A DNA stretch of 6,123 nt from Candidatus Brevefilum sp. (GCA_007119455.1 SKPR01000009.1:1-6123), one strand, 5' to 3'; shown: positions 1 to 5,895, counted from the first letter of the stretch. A program made the numbers and translations. The notes: generated from the letters alone by a model not told the origin.

Positions 1-444
1 ACCTGGACAGCCACCAACGCTACTGAAGTGATCTCCCAGGTCCGCACCGCACACGCAGACCCCTTCGAACTCCATATTCCCCTGTCCCTCCCCATCTCGG
101 CCAATCGCAAAGGCTCTATGGTGACCAGCATCGATGTTTGGTACTCGATCGGCACCGCAGAAGCAACCGGATTTGCAGGGGTCGAACTGGTCCGCACCTC
201 CTTGCCAGCCCACAACGTGGCCCCAGCCGGCACCCTGCCAGCCCGCGCCCTGGACGGCGATCACGACACCGAAACCAAGCGGCGGGCCATCTCAGCCAAC
301 GGGCACAAAATGACCGTCTCGTTTACGACCCCCGTGTTTTTGAATCCTGGCTTCGCCTACTACCTGGTTTTGAAGATCAATCCGGCAGCCACCACCGTGT
401 TCACGCTCTTTGGCGCCCAGGCCAACATCACCCTCCGATTGTAG
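1..444 (+). CDS. C-terminal part of a beta-rich phage virion (tail fibre/appendage-like) protein, 5' truncated
   Basis: The reading frame is open from the first base of the window to a TAG stop, giving 147 visible residues; the real start lies upstream. An internal GTG at 28 has no ribosome binding site and is not a convincing start. The visible part has no signal peptide, no membrane segment and no cysteine. It alternates short hydrophobic strands with polar turns: SIDVWYSIGTAEATG, VELVRTSLPA, a DGDHDTETKRRAIS linker, MTVSFTTPVFLNPGFAYYLVLKI, then AATTVFTLFGAQANITLRL at the end. This is the look of a beta-sandwich closing a phage tail or fibre protein, and I recall similar ends (HDT followed by a long strand pair, then TVF-FGA-AN-T-R) in phage structural proteins. 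Family recognition is from memory. It is separated by 275 non-coding bases from the holin-like gene, so it probably ends one transcription unit. That it is coding is fairly sure; its exact role is not. Confidence 0.75.
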   Translation, partial: TWTATNATEVISQVRTAHADPFELHIPLSLPISANRKGSMVTSIDVWYSIGTAEATGFAGVELVRTSLPAHNVAPAGTLPARALDGDHDTETKRRAISANGHKMTVSFTTPVFLNPGFAYYLVLKINPAATTVFTLFGAQANITLRL

Positions 445-500
445 GCCCAACCGGATCGATGCGAAGCCGGAGGTTGAGCAAAGCGATACCCCTGAAGCAT

Positions 501-549
501 AGCGGAACCTCTGAAACAATGTGAAGGAAGCTGAAGAGAACCGCTTTTT
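501..549 (+). terminator. Weak candidate intrinsic terminator downstream of the truncated virion gene
   Basis: AGCGG (501-505) pairs with CCGCT (541-545), and CTCT (509-512) pairs with AGAG (535-538). The two paired blocks are separated by small internal loops and enclose a 22-base loop. The structure runs directly into five T residues (545-549), as in a rho-independent terminator. It lies 57 bases after the TAG stop at 444 and on the correct strand. The stem is interrupted and the loop is long, so this is only a plausible call. Confidence 0.25.
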
Positions 550-636
550 GAACGGCGAAGATCAGCAAATATCGCATTTTGGAAAGTGATCAAATAGTCC
601 TGGAAACCATTAAAAAATTTGTTTATGGAAATGAAT

Positions 637-657
637 TTTACAAAACTATTTTGTAAA
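637..657. promoter_or_regulatory. Perfect 9-bp inverted repeat (21-bp dyad) upstream of the holin-like gene
   Basis: TTTACAAAA (637-645) and TTTTGTAAA (649-657) are exact reverse complements separated by CTA. The AT-rich dyad lies 62 bases upstream of the start at 720, in the most AT-rich part of the gap. A symmetrical site of this length fits a dimeric repressor operator better than a stable RNA hairpin, because the stem is mostly A-T. The left half contains TTTACA, close to a -35 hexamer, but I see no convincing -10 at the right distance, so I do not call a promoter. Function is inferred from position and symmetry only. Confidence 0.4.
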
Positions 658-719
658 TCTAAGGAAGCCTAATTCCTGATTTCCTGAAAACTAATCCCTA
701 TCTCCGAAAGGAATTTGCA

Positions 720-923
720 ATGGAAAAACTCAATCAATTGCTCGGTTCACGTAAGTTTTGGGCGGCCGTGATCGGCCTTGTTTTGGTCGTTATCAAGGCC
801 TTCGACCCCGAATTTCCCCTCGCAGAAGAGCAGCTCGTATCGGTCATTTACGTCCTGGTAGCCTATATCCTCGGCACAGCCCTTGAGGATGGATTAAGCC
901 GCAATCTGCTGATCAAAAAATAA
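720..923 (+). CDS. Small two-helix membrane protein, putative phage holin
   Basis: The product is 67 residues. An AAGGA ribosome binding site (708-712) sits 7 bases before the ATG, which fixes this start. Two hydrophobic segments stand out: residues about 13-28 (FWAAVIGLVLVVIKAF) and about 39-56 (LVSVIYVLVAYILGTALE). They are joined by an acidic loop (DPEFPLAEEQ), while the two ends are basic (K3, R11, K12; R61, K66, K67). By the positive-inside rule both ends would be cytoplasmic, the topology of a class II-type holin that opens the membrane for an endolysin. There is no signal peptide or enzymatic motif. It lies between phage structural genes, which supports the assignment. No endolysin is visible next to it, and the gene stands alone between two non-coding gaps. 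It could instead be a small tail-associated or superinfection-exclusion membrane protein. The gene call is strong; the holin role is an inference from size, topology and context. Confidence 0.8.
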   Translation: MEKLNQLLGSRKFWAAVIGLVLVVIKAFDPEFPLAEEQLVSVIYVLVAYILGTALEDGLSRNLLIKK

Positions 924-933
924 AATATGTTTC

Positions 934-1000
934 ATAGGCGCTCTGCACCCATGACCCAGCCGGTATTGCTGGGTCATGGGTGTCTGGACCGGGCGCCTAT
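934..1000. repeat. Large composite inverted repeat (8-bp outer and 15-bp inner arms)
   Basis: The inner arms CACCCATGACCCAGC (946-960) and GCTGGGTCATGGGTG (968-982) are perfect 15-bp reverse complements around the 7-base loop CGGTATT. The outer arms ATAGGCGC (934-941) and GCGCCTAT (993-1000) are perfect 8-bp reverse complements. Between the two stems lies an asymmetric internal loop of 4 and 10 bases. The element starts 11 bases after the TAA of the holin-like gene. No T-run follows either side, so it is not a standard rho-independent terminator, although so strong a stem would still affect RNA stability or read-through. A REP/MITE-like palindrome or a structured RNA leader of the tail operon are alternatives. 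Confidence 0.85.
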
Positions 1001-1005
1001 ACTCG

Positions 1006-1025
1006 GTTAGCTCCGCTCCGCTAAC
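1006..1025. repeat. Small inverted repeat following the large composite palindrome
   Basis: GTTAGC (1006-1011) and GCTAAC (1020-1025) are perfect 6-bp reverse complements around the 8-base loop TCCGCTCC. It lies immediately downstream of the large palindrome, in the leader of the tail block. It adds to the structured character of the leader but is too short to assign a role. Confidence 0.35.
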
Positions 1026-1084
1026 TACGCTCCCGGATGAACCATTCACCACAAAGTCCCCGAAGCGAAGCAGAGCGGGATTCT

Positions 1085-1107
1085 CCATTCACCATTCACC
1101 ATTCACC
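1085..1107. repeat. Tandem heptamer CCATTCA x3 plus partial copy
   Basis: Three exact copies of CCATTCA (1085-1091, 1092-1098, 1099-1105) are followed by a partial CC. A lone copy of the same heptamer occurs upstream at 1042-1048. The array ends one base before the GAGG ribosome binding site of the 1117 gene. Short heptamer arrays of this kind are a known class of variable intergenic repeats (STRR-like) in some bacterial genomes, notably cyanobacteria. Copy number here could vary by slippage and change the leader length. Confidence 0.8.
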
Positions 1108-1116
1108 GAGGTTCCC

Positions 1117-1578
1117 ATGTCTTTTACTCTCACCCTCGCCCGTACAGCCGTCAAAGAACACCTGGTCGATCACAACAATCTCACCTGGTCCAACAACGCC
1201 ATCGATGAGGCCCTCCGCTCCGCCCTGCGCGAGATCTCGCGTATCTGCGGCCAATCCCTCACCCTCGAAGGCCTGGATGGTGCCGCAGCCACCACCCTTG
1301 ACCCCCTCGATGATCAAATCCTGGTTGATGGCGCCGTGGCCTACGCCCTCACGCAGCGCGCTTCGCGCCGCTTCGAAGAGGCCAGCCCCGAAAAAGAACT
1401 CCCGCCTGACTTCGCAGCCTACGCAACCGCTCGCATGCAGGTCTTTCACTCGCAATTGACCATCCTCGATCTGCGCGTTCGTGCTGCGGCTGCTCAGCAG
1501 CGGCTCGAAGATCTCCAAAAATCCACGGATACCCCCTACGATCAGTGGGAATGGGACGAAGGGAGCCTGTTCAAATGA
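1117..1578 (+). CDS. Helical phage structural protein, possible neck/connector or tail-completion protein
   Basis: The product is 153 residues and mostly helical. I chose ATG 1117 because GAGG (1108-1111) lies 5 bases upstream. The in-frame ATG at 976 lies inside the large palindrome, has no ribosome binding site, and would translate the repeat leader. Residues 8-43 form an amphipathic region (ARTAVKEHLVDHNNLTWSNN, then IDEALRSALREISRI). Residues about 66-88 (DQILVDGAVAYALTQRASRRFEE) and about 98-137 form two further helices rich in alanine, the latter ending in AAAAQQRLEDLQKS. The acidic aromatic C-terminus is YDQWEWDEGSLFK. Small helical proteins with an alanine-rich middle helix are typical of head-tail connector (gp6-like) proteins, but I see no diagnostic motif. 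Its stop overlaps the next start (ATGA at 1575-1578), so it leads the three-gene tail block and is probably co-translated with the Dit-like gene. The structural role is inferred from context. Confidence 0.85.
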   Translation: MSFTLTLARTAVKEHLVDHNNLTWSNNAIDEALRSALREISRICGQSLTLEGLDGAAATTLDPLDDQILVDGAVAYALTQRASRRFEEASPEKELPPDFAAYATARMQVFHSQLTILDLRVRAAAAQQRLEDLQKSTDTPYDQWEWDEGSLFK

Positions 1579-2918
1579 TCGAAATTGCCATCGGTGACGA
1601 TCTCACCGGCTATAAAGTCCTCGAAGGCGCCAGCGTCGCGGTACCGTTCAAAAAGGCGACCGTAAACCTCACTTATGGGCCAGAACCCATCCTGGCAGAA
1701 GTCCTCGAAATCACCCTGTCAGGTACGTTCTCTCAAATCGCTGGCGCGCTGTCCGATCTCGAAGAAATCTCGCTCCGCTCGCTGGCCTATTCCGAGGGCC
1801 TTTATCCGGCCCCCGTTTACCTCCGGTTCCTCCGCACATCCGGGTTCGAATACTGGTATACACCGATCTCAAACATTCGCCTGGCCACGAACCCCGATGG
1901 CATCAAAACCCACCCCAAAGGCTCCCTCCTGGTTTACCTGCATTACACCAGGCCAAATTATTTTGACTGCATCCGCTCAGAACTCCCCCTGACCAGCAAG
2001 CTCGATACAAACAAATATGGTGGCTGCAGGGTCCGCAACCACACCGGCCCCGGCGCGGGTGATGGTAACTGGATATCCATCAATCCCGATCATTTTCAAA
2101 CTGATCTGCCCACCCCCCTGCGGATGGAATTCACCTACTCGACAGTTGCCGGCCATTTTTCCGATCTGATCATCGGGTCGATCCGGCACCCCGCAGCCAA
2201 ACCCGATACGCCCTACTTTGCCAATTCAGCAGATTTTGCAGGCGGCACCCTCACCGCTGACCCTACCGCCATCGCTGGCCAGTATCGGGCCCGATCCTGG
2301 ACCGCAACACTCTGGACCTCGCTCTTTACCCACAATATCCCCCTGGCCAGCCTGGCAGATTTTAATTTTCATGCTTTCCAACCCATCCTGCACTTGCACA
2401 ACATCAGCACTTACAACGATCTCTACCTCCGCTTTCACCTCCGCCAGGGGGCAGACGTGATGTATCTCTCAGACCCCGTTTATGTCGAACCCAACAGCGG
2501 TTATGTTCAATTCCCACCGATCACCTTGCCCCCCCGTGAATACTTGCGAGAGTTCGCACCCCAAACCATCACAGCAGCCATCTATGGCAAAAAATTGTCC
2601 GGCGCAACCTACTACCTGGATGCAGATCAAATCTTTTATTTTCCGGTCGATTATTCGGTCATGTTTCACGGTTATTCCGAAGTCGTGGCCACCGATGTAC
2701 TCGTTTATTCCGGCCGGCGCGAGAGGTCCAACATTCGTAAGTTTCCCGCCAATTACGAGATCTCAAATCACGTTCGCCAGGGTGGGCCCCTCATGCTCTA
2801 CCCCCGCCAGCACCAACGCTTTTTCTTTGTCATGGTGACGGCCCCCAACCGGCAAATCGTGATCGATCGGGCCGCGTCCATTCGCTTTTTTTATCGCAAA
2901 AGGATCAGGGTCCTTTGA
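1575..2918 (+). CDS. Phage distal-tail (Dit)-like structural protein
   Basis: The product is 447 residues. ATG 1575 is chosen over the in-frame ATG at 1545 because GAAGGGAG (1558-1565) lies 9 bases upstream and the start overlaps the previous stop in an ATGA junction. Residues 1-130 are strand-rich and end in a pattern I associate with Dit-like tail proteins: APVYLRF (79-85), an aromatic stretch YWYTPISNIRL (93-103), then LVYLHYTRPNYFD (119-131), followed by ELPLTS (136-141). Residues about 150-310 look like a beta-sandwich insertion, with NHTGPGAGDGNW near its start and YLRFHLRQGADV late in it. Residues about 345-447 form a closing beta domain with YYLDADQIFYFPV, LMLYPRQHQRFFFVMV and a basic end RKRIRVL. 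No membrane segment or enzyme motif is visible. Dit proteins form the ring linking tail tube and hub, which fits the hub-like gene directly downstream. A tape-measure gene is not adjacent, which is unusual. The tail role is likely; the exact Dit equivalence needs structure prediction. Confidence 0.85.
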   Translation: MIEIAIGDDLTGYKVLEGASVAVPFKKATVNLTYGPEPILAEVLEITLSGTFSQIAGALSDLEEISLRSLAYSEGLYPAPVYLRFLRTSGFEYWYTPISNIRLATNPDGIKTHPKGSLLVYLHYTRPNYFDCIRSELPLTSKLDTNKYGGCRVRNHTGPGAGDGNWISINPDHFQTDLPTPLRMEFTYSTVAGHFSDLIIGSIRHPAAKPDTPYFANSADFAGGTLTADPTAIAGQYRARSWTATLWTSLFTHNIPLASLADFNFHAFQPILHLHNISTYNDLYLRFHLRQGADVMYLSDPVYVEPNSGYVQFPPITLPPREYLREFAPQTITAAIYGKKLSGATYYLDADQIFYFPVDYSVMFHGYSEVVATDVLVYSGRRERSNIRKFPANYEISNHVRQGGPLMLYPRQHQRFFFVMVTAPNRQIVIDRAASIRFFYRKRIRVL

Positions 2919-4468
2919 ACCTTCGTGCTGCTTTTCGCTATCGCAATACAAACGCCCAGCGGCTCTCACCCGTGCCCCTCACGGTCGACCGCCTGGCCTG
3001 GTCTGCCTTCGGCGGCCCCTATCAGGCTGATCTTTCCGGCCAGGCTGAATTTTCCGCCCTGTTCGATCTGTTCGAGTTCCTCCGCTCCCCTGTCACCATT
3101 TACGATCAAGAACAAGACCCGATCTGGTCCGGTTTTGTCAATCAAATCACCGTCCAGTTGGAGCAGACAGAAATCACCGTCAGGCTCGATCAGCTTTACA
3201 ACCGCGTCAAAGTCAAATACTCGTTTATCTCGCCCGATAACAAGCTCGCAGAACCCTTAGAAACCGCCTGGTCAAATGATCTTTCTTCTCAGTCCGAGTA
3301 TGGCATTCGTGAATTTGTGATCTTGCGTGATGGGATTGATGATGATTTTGCTTTATCCATTCGAGATACGTTCCTCCAGATCAAAGCCTGGCCAGAGAGC
3401 GTTTTATCCCACCGTTTATCCCCCGGTTATCCCCAGGTAAAAATCCAATGTTTGGGCTGGTTCCAAACCCTCGATTGGCAATCCTACGAAAACACCGATC
3501 AATTTTATGCCAACCACGGGCCAGGCCCTGGAACCTTCACCGTGGGCCATCAGTACGTTGATGAATTTTTCGTAACCCAAACCAATGCCAGGGTCGGGCA
3601 GCGCTTTGGCGTGTCGGGCATAGCCCACCGCATCAAATACGCTTATTTTCTTATGCATAAAGAAGGCAGTCCCAACACCATCACAGCCAGAATTTACACA
3701 AATTCCAGTGACACCCCCACCAGCACACTCTTAGGCACCTCAGTTGCCCTCAGTCATACCGCTTTCCCAAATCGTGGCTTTTCCTGGATCCGCTTTACTT
3801 TCGACCCTCCGGCCACCTTCACACCATCCACAACAATGTGGATCGTTTTGTTTCCCTCTGCTGTCAGCGACGTTAATTATTATGTCGTGCGGATTGATGA
3901 AGCAGCCAATTATTTTAGATCAGATCATTCAGCAAAATCATACAATGGCTCTACCTGGTCTTTTCTACCCAACCTCACAGCACCAGGCACCAGGCCAAAT
4001 TTATTTTTTCGCGTGGTCGGCATCCAGGACACAGGTACCCAGCTTCAAGATATGGCCACCGCTGGCAATCAGTTCTTTACACGCGTTGAGGGCATTACAT
4101 CAGGTGTCGAAACCTCACCCTATCGGGTGAATGGGTATTCCTGTCTCAAAGAGATCCACAACCTGATGAAGTTAGGGACGTCCAATCAAAGGCTGATTTT
4201 GGCCAGAGTTTCACACACTCGCCAGTTGGAATTTTACGAGCAGCCCAACCCCCGCACCCCCACCGCCTGGTTAGCTTCGGATGGGAAGTTTTACGATCGC
4301 AGAGGGACCCCGATCAAACCCTGCTCCCCTCCCGTTGGCCAATTTGCCCACCTTGCCGGAACGGCGCGGCTCAGCCCCGTATGGGATGCTCACAGGGTCC
4401 CTTCAACCTTTATCGAAAACGTGGTTTTCGATCCCCACAAACAACAGCTTAAAATCAATTCTTTTTAA
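2915..4468 (+). CDS. Phage baseplate hub (Tal/gp27-like) protein with an inserted choice-of-anchor R-type beta-sandwich
   Basis: The product is 517 residues. It starts at TTG 2915, overlapping the previous stop (TTGA, 2915-2918), with AGGA (2901-2904) and AGGG (2907-2910) upstream. Residues 1-195 look like the first half of a tail-hub protein: AFGGPYQADLSG (31-42), a strand pair SPVTIYD...PIWSGFVNQITVQL (58-82), LYNRVKVKY (94-102), and CLGWFQTLDW (179-188). Residues about 207-369 form a separate beta-sandwich with the hallmarks I associate with choice-of-anchor R domains: VGQRFGVSGIAHRIKYAYF, HKEGSPNTITARIYTNS, a P-S-TLLGTS turn, TMWIVLF, YNGSTWSF, and a closing NLFFRVVG. The hub fold then resumes at about 371-517: DTGTQLQDM, YRVNGYSCLKEIHNLMKLGT, RQLEFYEQP, and a final FIENVVFD. 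The hub caps the tail tube and contacts the cell surface; the insert could bind surface sugar or protein, which is inference. Only two cysteines occur in the second half, at 410 and 470. It is the last gene of the block. Confidence 0.85.
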   Translation: MNLRAAFRYRNTNAQRLSPVPLTVDRLAWSAFGGPYQADLSGQAEFSALFDLFEFLRSPVTIYDQEQDPIWSGFVNQITVQLEQTEITVRLDQLYNRVKVKYSFISPDNKLAEPLETAWSNDLSSQSEYGIREFVILRDGIDDDFALSIRDTFLQIKAWPESVLSHRLSPGYPQVKIQCLGWFQTLDWQSYENTDQFYANHGPGPGTFTVGHQYVDEFFVTQTNARVGQRFGVSGIAHRIKYAYFLMHKEGSPNTITARIYTNSSDTPTSTLLGTSVALSHTAFPNRGFSWIRFTFDPPATFTPSTTMWIVLFPSAVSDVNYYVVRIDEAANYFRSDHSAKSYNGSTWSFLPNLTAPGTRPNLFFRVVGIQDTGTQLQDMATAGNQFFTRVEGITSGVETSPYRVNGYSCLKEIHNLMKLGTSNQRLILARVSHTRQLEFYEQPNPRTPTAWLASDGKFYDRRGTPIKPCSPPVGQFAHLAGTARLSPVWDAHRVPSTFIENVVFDPHKQQLKINSF

Positions 4469-4470
4469 GC
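4447..4470. repeat. 8-bp perfect hairpin spanning the stop codon of the hub gene
   Basis: GCTTAAAA (4447-4454) and TTTTAAGC (4463-4470) are exact reverse complements around the loop TCAATTCT. The TAA stop (4466-4468) lies inside the right arm. The stem is A-T rich and is not followed by a T-run, so as a terminator it is weak. It nevertheless sits exactly where the tail operon should end, and where base composition changes. Confidence 0.4.
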
Positions 4471-4481
4471 CAGATCTACCG

Positions 4482-4511
4482 GTATCAAAATCCTTAAAAT
4501 TACGTTATGAT
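4482..4511 (+). promoter_or_regulatory. Candidate promoter of the GH1 gene
   Basis: A good -10 hexamer TATGAT (4506-4511) lies 18 bases after a poor -35, GTATCA (4482-4487). A start of transcription near 4518 would give a leader of about 55 bases before the ATG at 4573. The region around the -10 and the presumed start is repeated almost exactly downstream of the GH1 gene at 6033-6056, which raises its credibility. The weak -35 suggests activator dependence or a non-canonical sigma site, which is inference. Confidence 0.35.
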
Positions 4512-4534
4512 TGATGTGCCAAACCGAGGCCCGG

Positions 4535-4551
4535 TATTATTGGCCATAATA
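4535..4551. promoter_or_regulatory. Small dyad in the GH1 leader, possible operator
   Basis: TATTAT (4535-4540) and ATAATA (4546-4551) are exact reverse complements separated by TGGCC. The dyad lies between the candidate -10 at 4506 and the GAGGGAG ribosome binding site (4557-4563). A repressor bound here would block transcription of the glycosidase gene, a common arrangement for sugar-responsive regulation. The symmetry is visible; the function is a guess. Confidence 0.25.
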
Positions 4552-4572
4552 ACATTGAGGGAGCAAAGGACG

Positions 4573-5895
4573 ATGCCAAGAGGAACGTACTATTTTCCAG
4601 ATGGATTTTTGTGGGGGACGGCCACCGCCGCGCACCAGGTTGAGGGGCGGAATCAGAACAACACCTGGTACGCCTGGGAGCAGGAAGAAGGTCGGATTGC
4701 TGAAGGCCACCAATCCGGACTGGCCTGTGACTGGTGGGGTGGCCGTTGGCGGGAGGACTTTGACCGTGCAGCCAAAACCGGTCAAAACGCACACCGCCTG
4801 TCCATTGCCTGGAGCCGTATCCAGCCCGCACCGGACCGCTGGGATGAATCCGCACTGGATCGCTATCGGGAAATGCTGATCGGATTACGCGAGCGAAAAC
4901 TTATCCCCATGGTCACACTGCATCACTTCAGCGAACCTCTTTGGGTGGCAGAAATGGGAGGGTGGGAGAATGAAGACGTCCCGGAATTATTCGGCAGATT
5001 TGTCGAAAAAGCAGTGGATGCGTTGATGCCCTATTGCGACCTGTGGGTGACGATCAATGAGCCGAACGTCTTTGCGTTCAGTGCGTATGTCGATGGAGTC
5101 TTTCCACCCGGTAAAAAGGACCTCAAAGTGGCGTTAATCGTTCTGCAAAACCTTGTGCGAGCCCATGCGCGAGCTTACCATATCATCCATGATCGCCAAC
5201 CGCAGGCCAGGGTAGGCATCGCTGCCCATTATCGTGGGTTTAAACCGGCTACATGGCTGCCGCCAGATCGCTGGATCGCTAACGTTTTCCATACCCTGTT
5301 CAACGATCTGTTTCCTAGAACGTTGCATGATGGGGTGTTCAATACGATTTATAAACGCTACCGCATCCCTGAAGCAGCCGGCACACAGGATTTTTTAGGA
5401 TTAAATTACTATACCAGTGATCTTGTGCGATTTGACCTGTTGGCGCCATCCAAAGTGTTTGCCCACCGCACTTATCCGGAAGATGCTTTACTGAGCGAAT
5501 CGGGATTTATCGCACATCAGCCTTCCGGGATGATGGCATGTGTAAAATGGGGGGGGCAGTATGGCTTGCCTCTAATCGTCACAGAAAATGGGGTTGAAGA
5601 CTCGGACGATACCCTTCGGCCACGTTACATTCTTGAGCATTTGCATGCCCTGTGGCAGATCATGAATGGCAATTACCGGGTTGAGGGATATTTCCACTGG
5701 TCGCTGGTTGATAACTTTGAGTGGGAGCGGGGCTGGACACAGCGCTTCGGATTATGGGGTCTGGATGTAGAAACCCAGGCGCGGATCAGACGGCCCAGCG
5801 CGGATATGTTTGCCGAGATCTGCCGGAAAAACGGGATTTCGACCGCCATTGTTGAAAAGTATGCCCCTGAAGCATTGCAGGTGTTGTTTCCCTGA
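4573..5895 (+). CDS. Glycoside hydrolase family 1 beta-glycosidase (beta-glucosidase/beta-galactosidase type)
   Basis: This 440-residue enzyme has the full length of the GH1 (beta/alpha)8 barrel and would hydrolyse beta-glucosides or beta-galactosides with retention. ATG 4573 is chosen because GAGGGAG (4557-4563) lies 9 bases upstream; the in-frame ATG at 4507 lies in the candidate -10 and has no ribosome binding site. Visible motifs are FLWGTATAAHQVEG (12-25, sugar-binding Q22), TLHHFSEPLW (115-124, H118), the acid/base TINEP (E163), LGLNYYT (275-281), the nucleophile VTENG (E338), and GYFHWSLVDNFEWERGW (372-388; W376, E383, W384). The E383-W384 pair argues for non-phosphorylated sugars rather than 6-phospho-glycosides. 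The HHFSEP block in place of the common HWDLP, and the FHWSLVDNFEW...RFGL ending, place it in a branch I associate with Chloroflexi and thermophile enzymes (from memory). There is no signal peptide, so it is probably cytosolic. It is not an expected phage tail gene and differs in base skew from its upstream neighbours, so it is likely a host gene. Exact substrate is unknown. Confidence 0.97.
   Translation: MPRGTYYFPDGFLWGTATAAHQVEGRNQNNTWYAWEQEEGRIAEGHQSGLACDWWGGRWREDFDRAAKTGQNAHRLSIAWSRIQPAPDRWDESALDRYREMLIGLRERKLIPMVTLHHFSEPLWVAEMGGWENEDVPELFGRFVEKAVDALMPYCDLWVTINEPNVFAFSAYVDGVFPPGKKDLKVALIVLQNLVRAHARAYHIIHDRQPQARVGIAAHYRGFKPATWLPPDRWIANVFHTLFNDLFPRTLHDGVFNTIYKRYRIPEAAGTQDFLGLNYYTSDLVRFDLLAPSKVFAHRTYPEDALLSESGFIAHQPSGMMACVKWGGQYGLPLIVTENGVEDSDDTLRPRYILEHLHALWQIMNGNYRVEGYFHWSLVDNFEWERGWTQRFGLWGLDVETQARIRRPSADMFAEICRKNGISTAIVEKYAPEALQVLFP

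Noticed and set aside
138..524. 128-codon + strand reading frame overlapping the truncated virion gene
   Set aside because: It lies in another frame of the real gene. Its product is rich in R, S, P and H with no coherent secondary structure, and no ribosome binding site precedes it.
976..1116. 47-codon N-terminal extension of the 1117 gene from ATG 976
   Set aside because: The extension would translate the right arm of the large palindrome and the heptamer array, and ATG 976 has no ribosome binding site. ATG 1117 has GAGG 5 bases upstream.
1096..1518. 140-codon - strand reading frame opposite the 1117 gene
   Set aside because: It is antisense to a well-supported gene, has no start signals, and its product is an irregular G/E/A-rich sequence reflecting the codon bias of the other strand.
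2925..3260. 111-codon + strand reading frame within the hub gene
   Set aside because: It is a shadow in another frame. The product is a serine/proline-rich string typical of an off-frame reading of C-rich DNA.
4507..4572. 22-codon N-terminal extension of the GH1 gene from ATG 4507
   Set aside because: The ATG lies inside the candidate -10 hexamer and lacks a ribosome binding site. The GH1 family normally starts a few residues before the F-x-WG motif, which fits ATG 4573.
4505..4855. 116-codon - strand reading frame over the GH1 start
   Set aside because: It is antisense to the conserved GH1 N-terminal motifs and has no ribosome binding site or recognisable domain.
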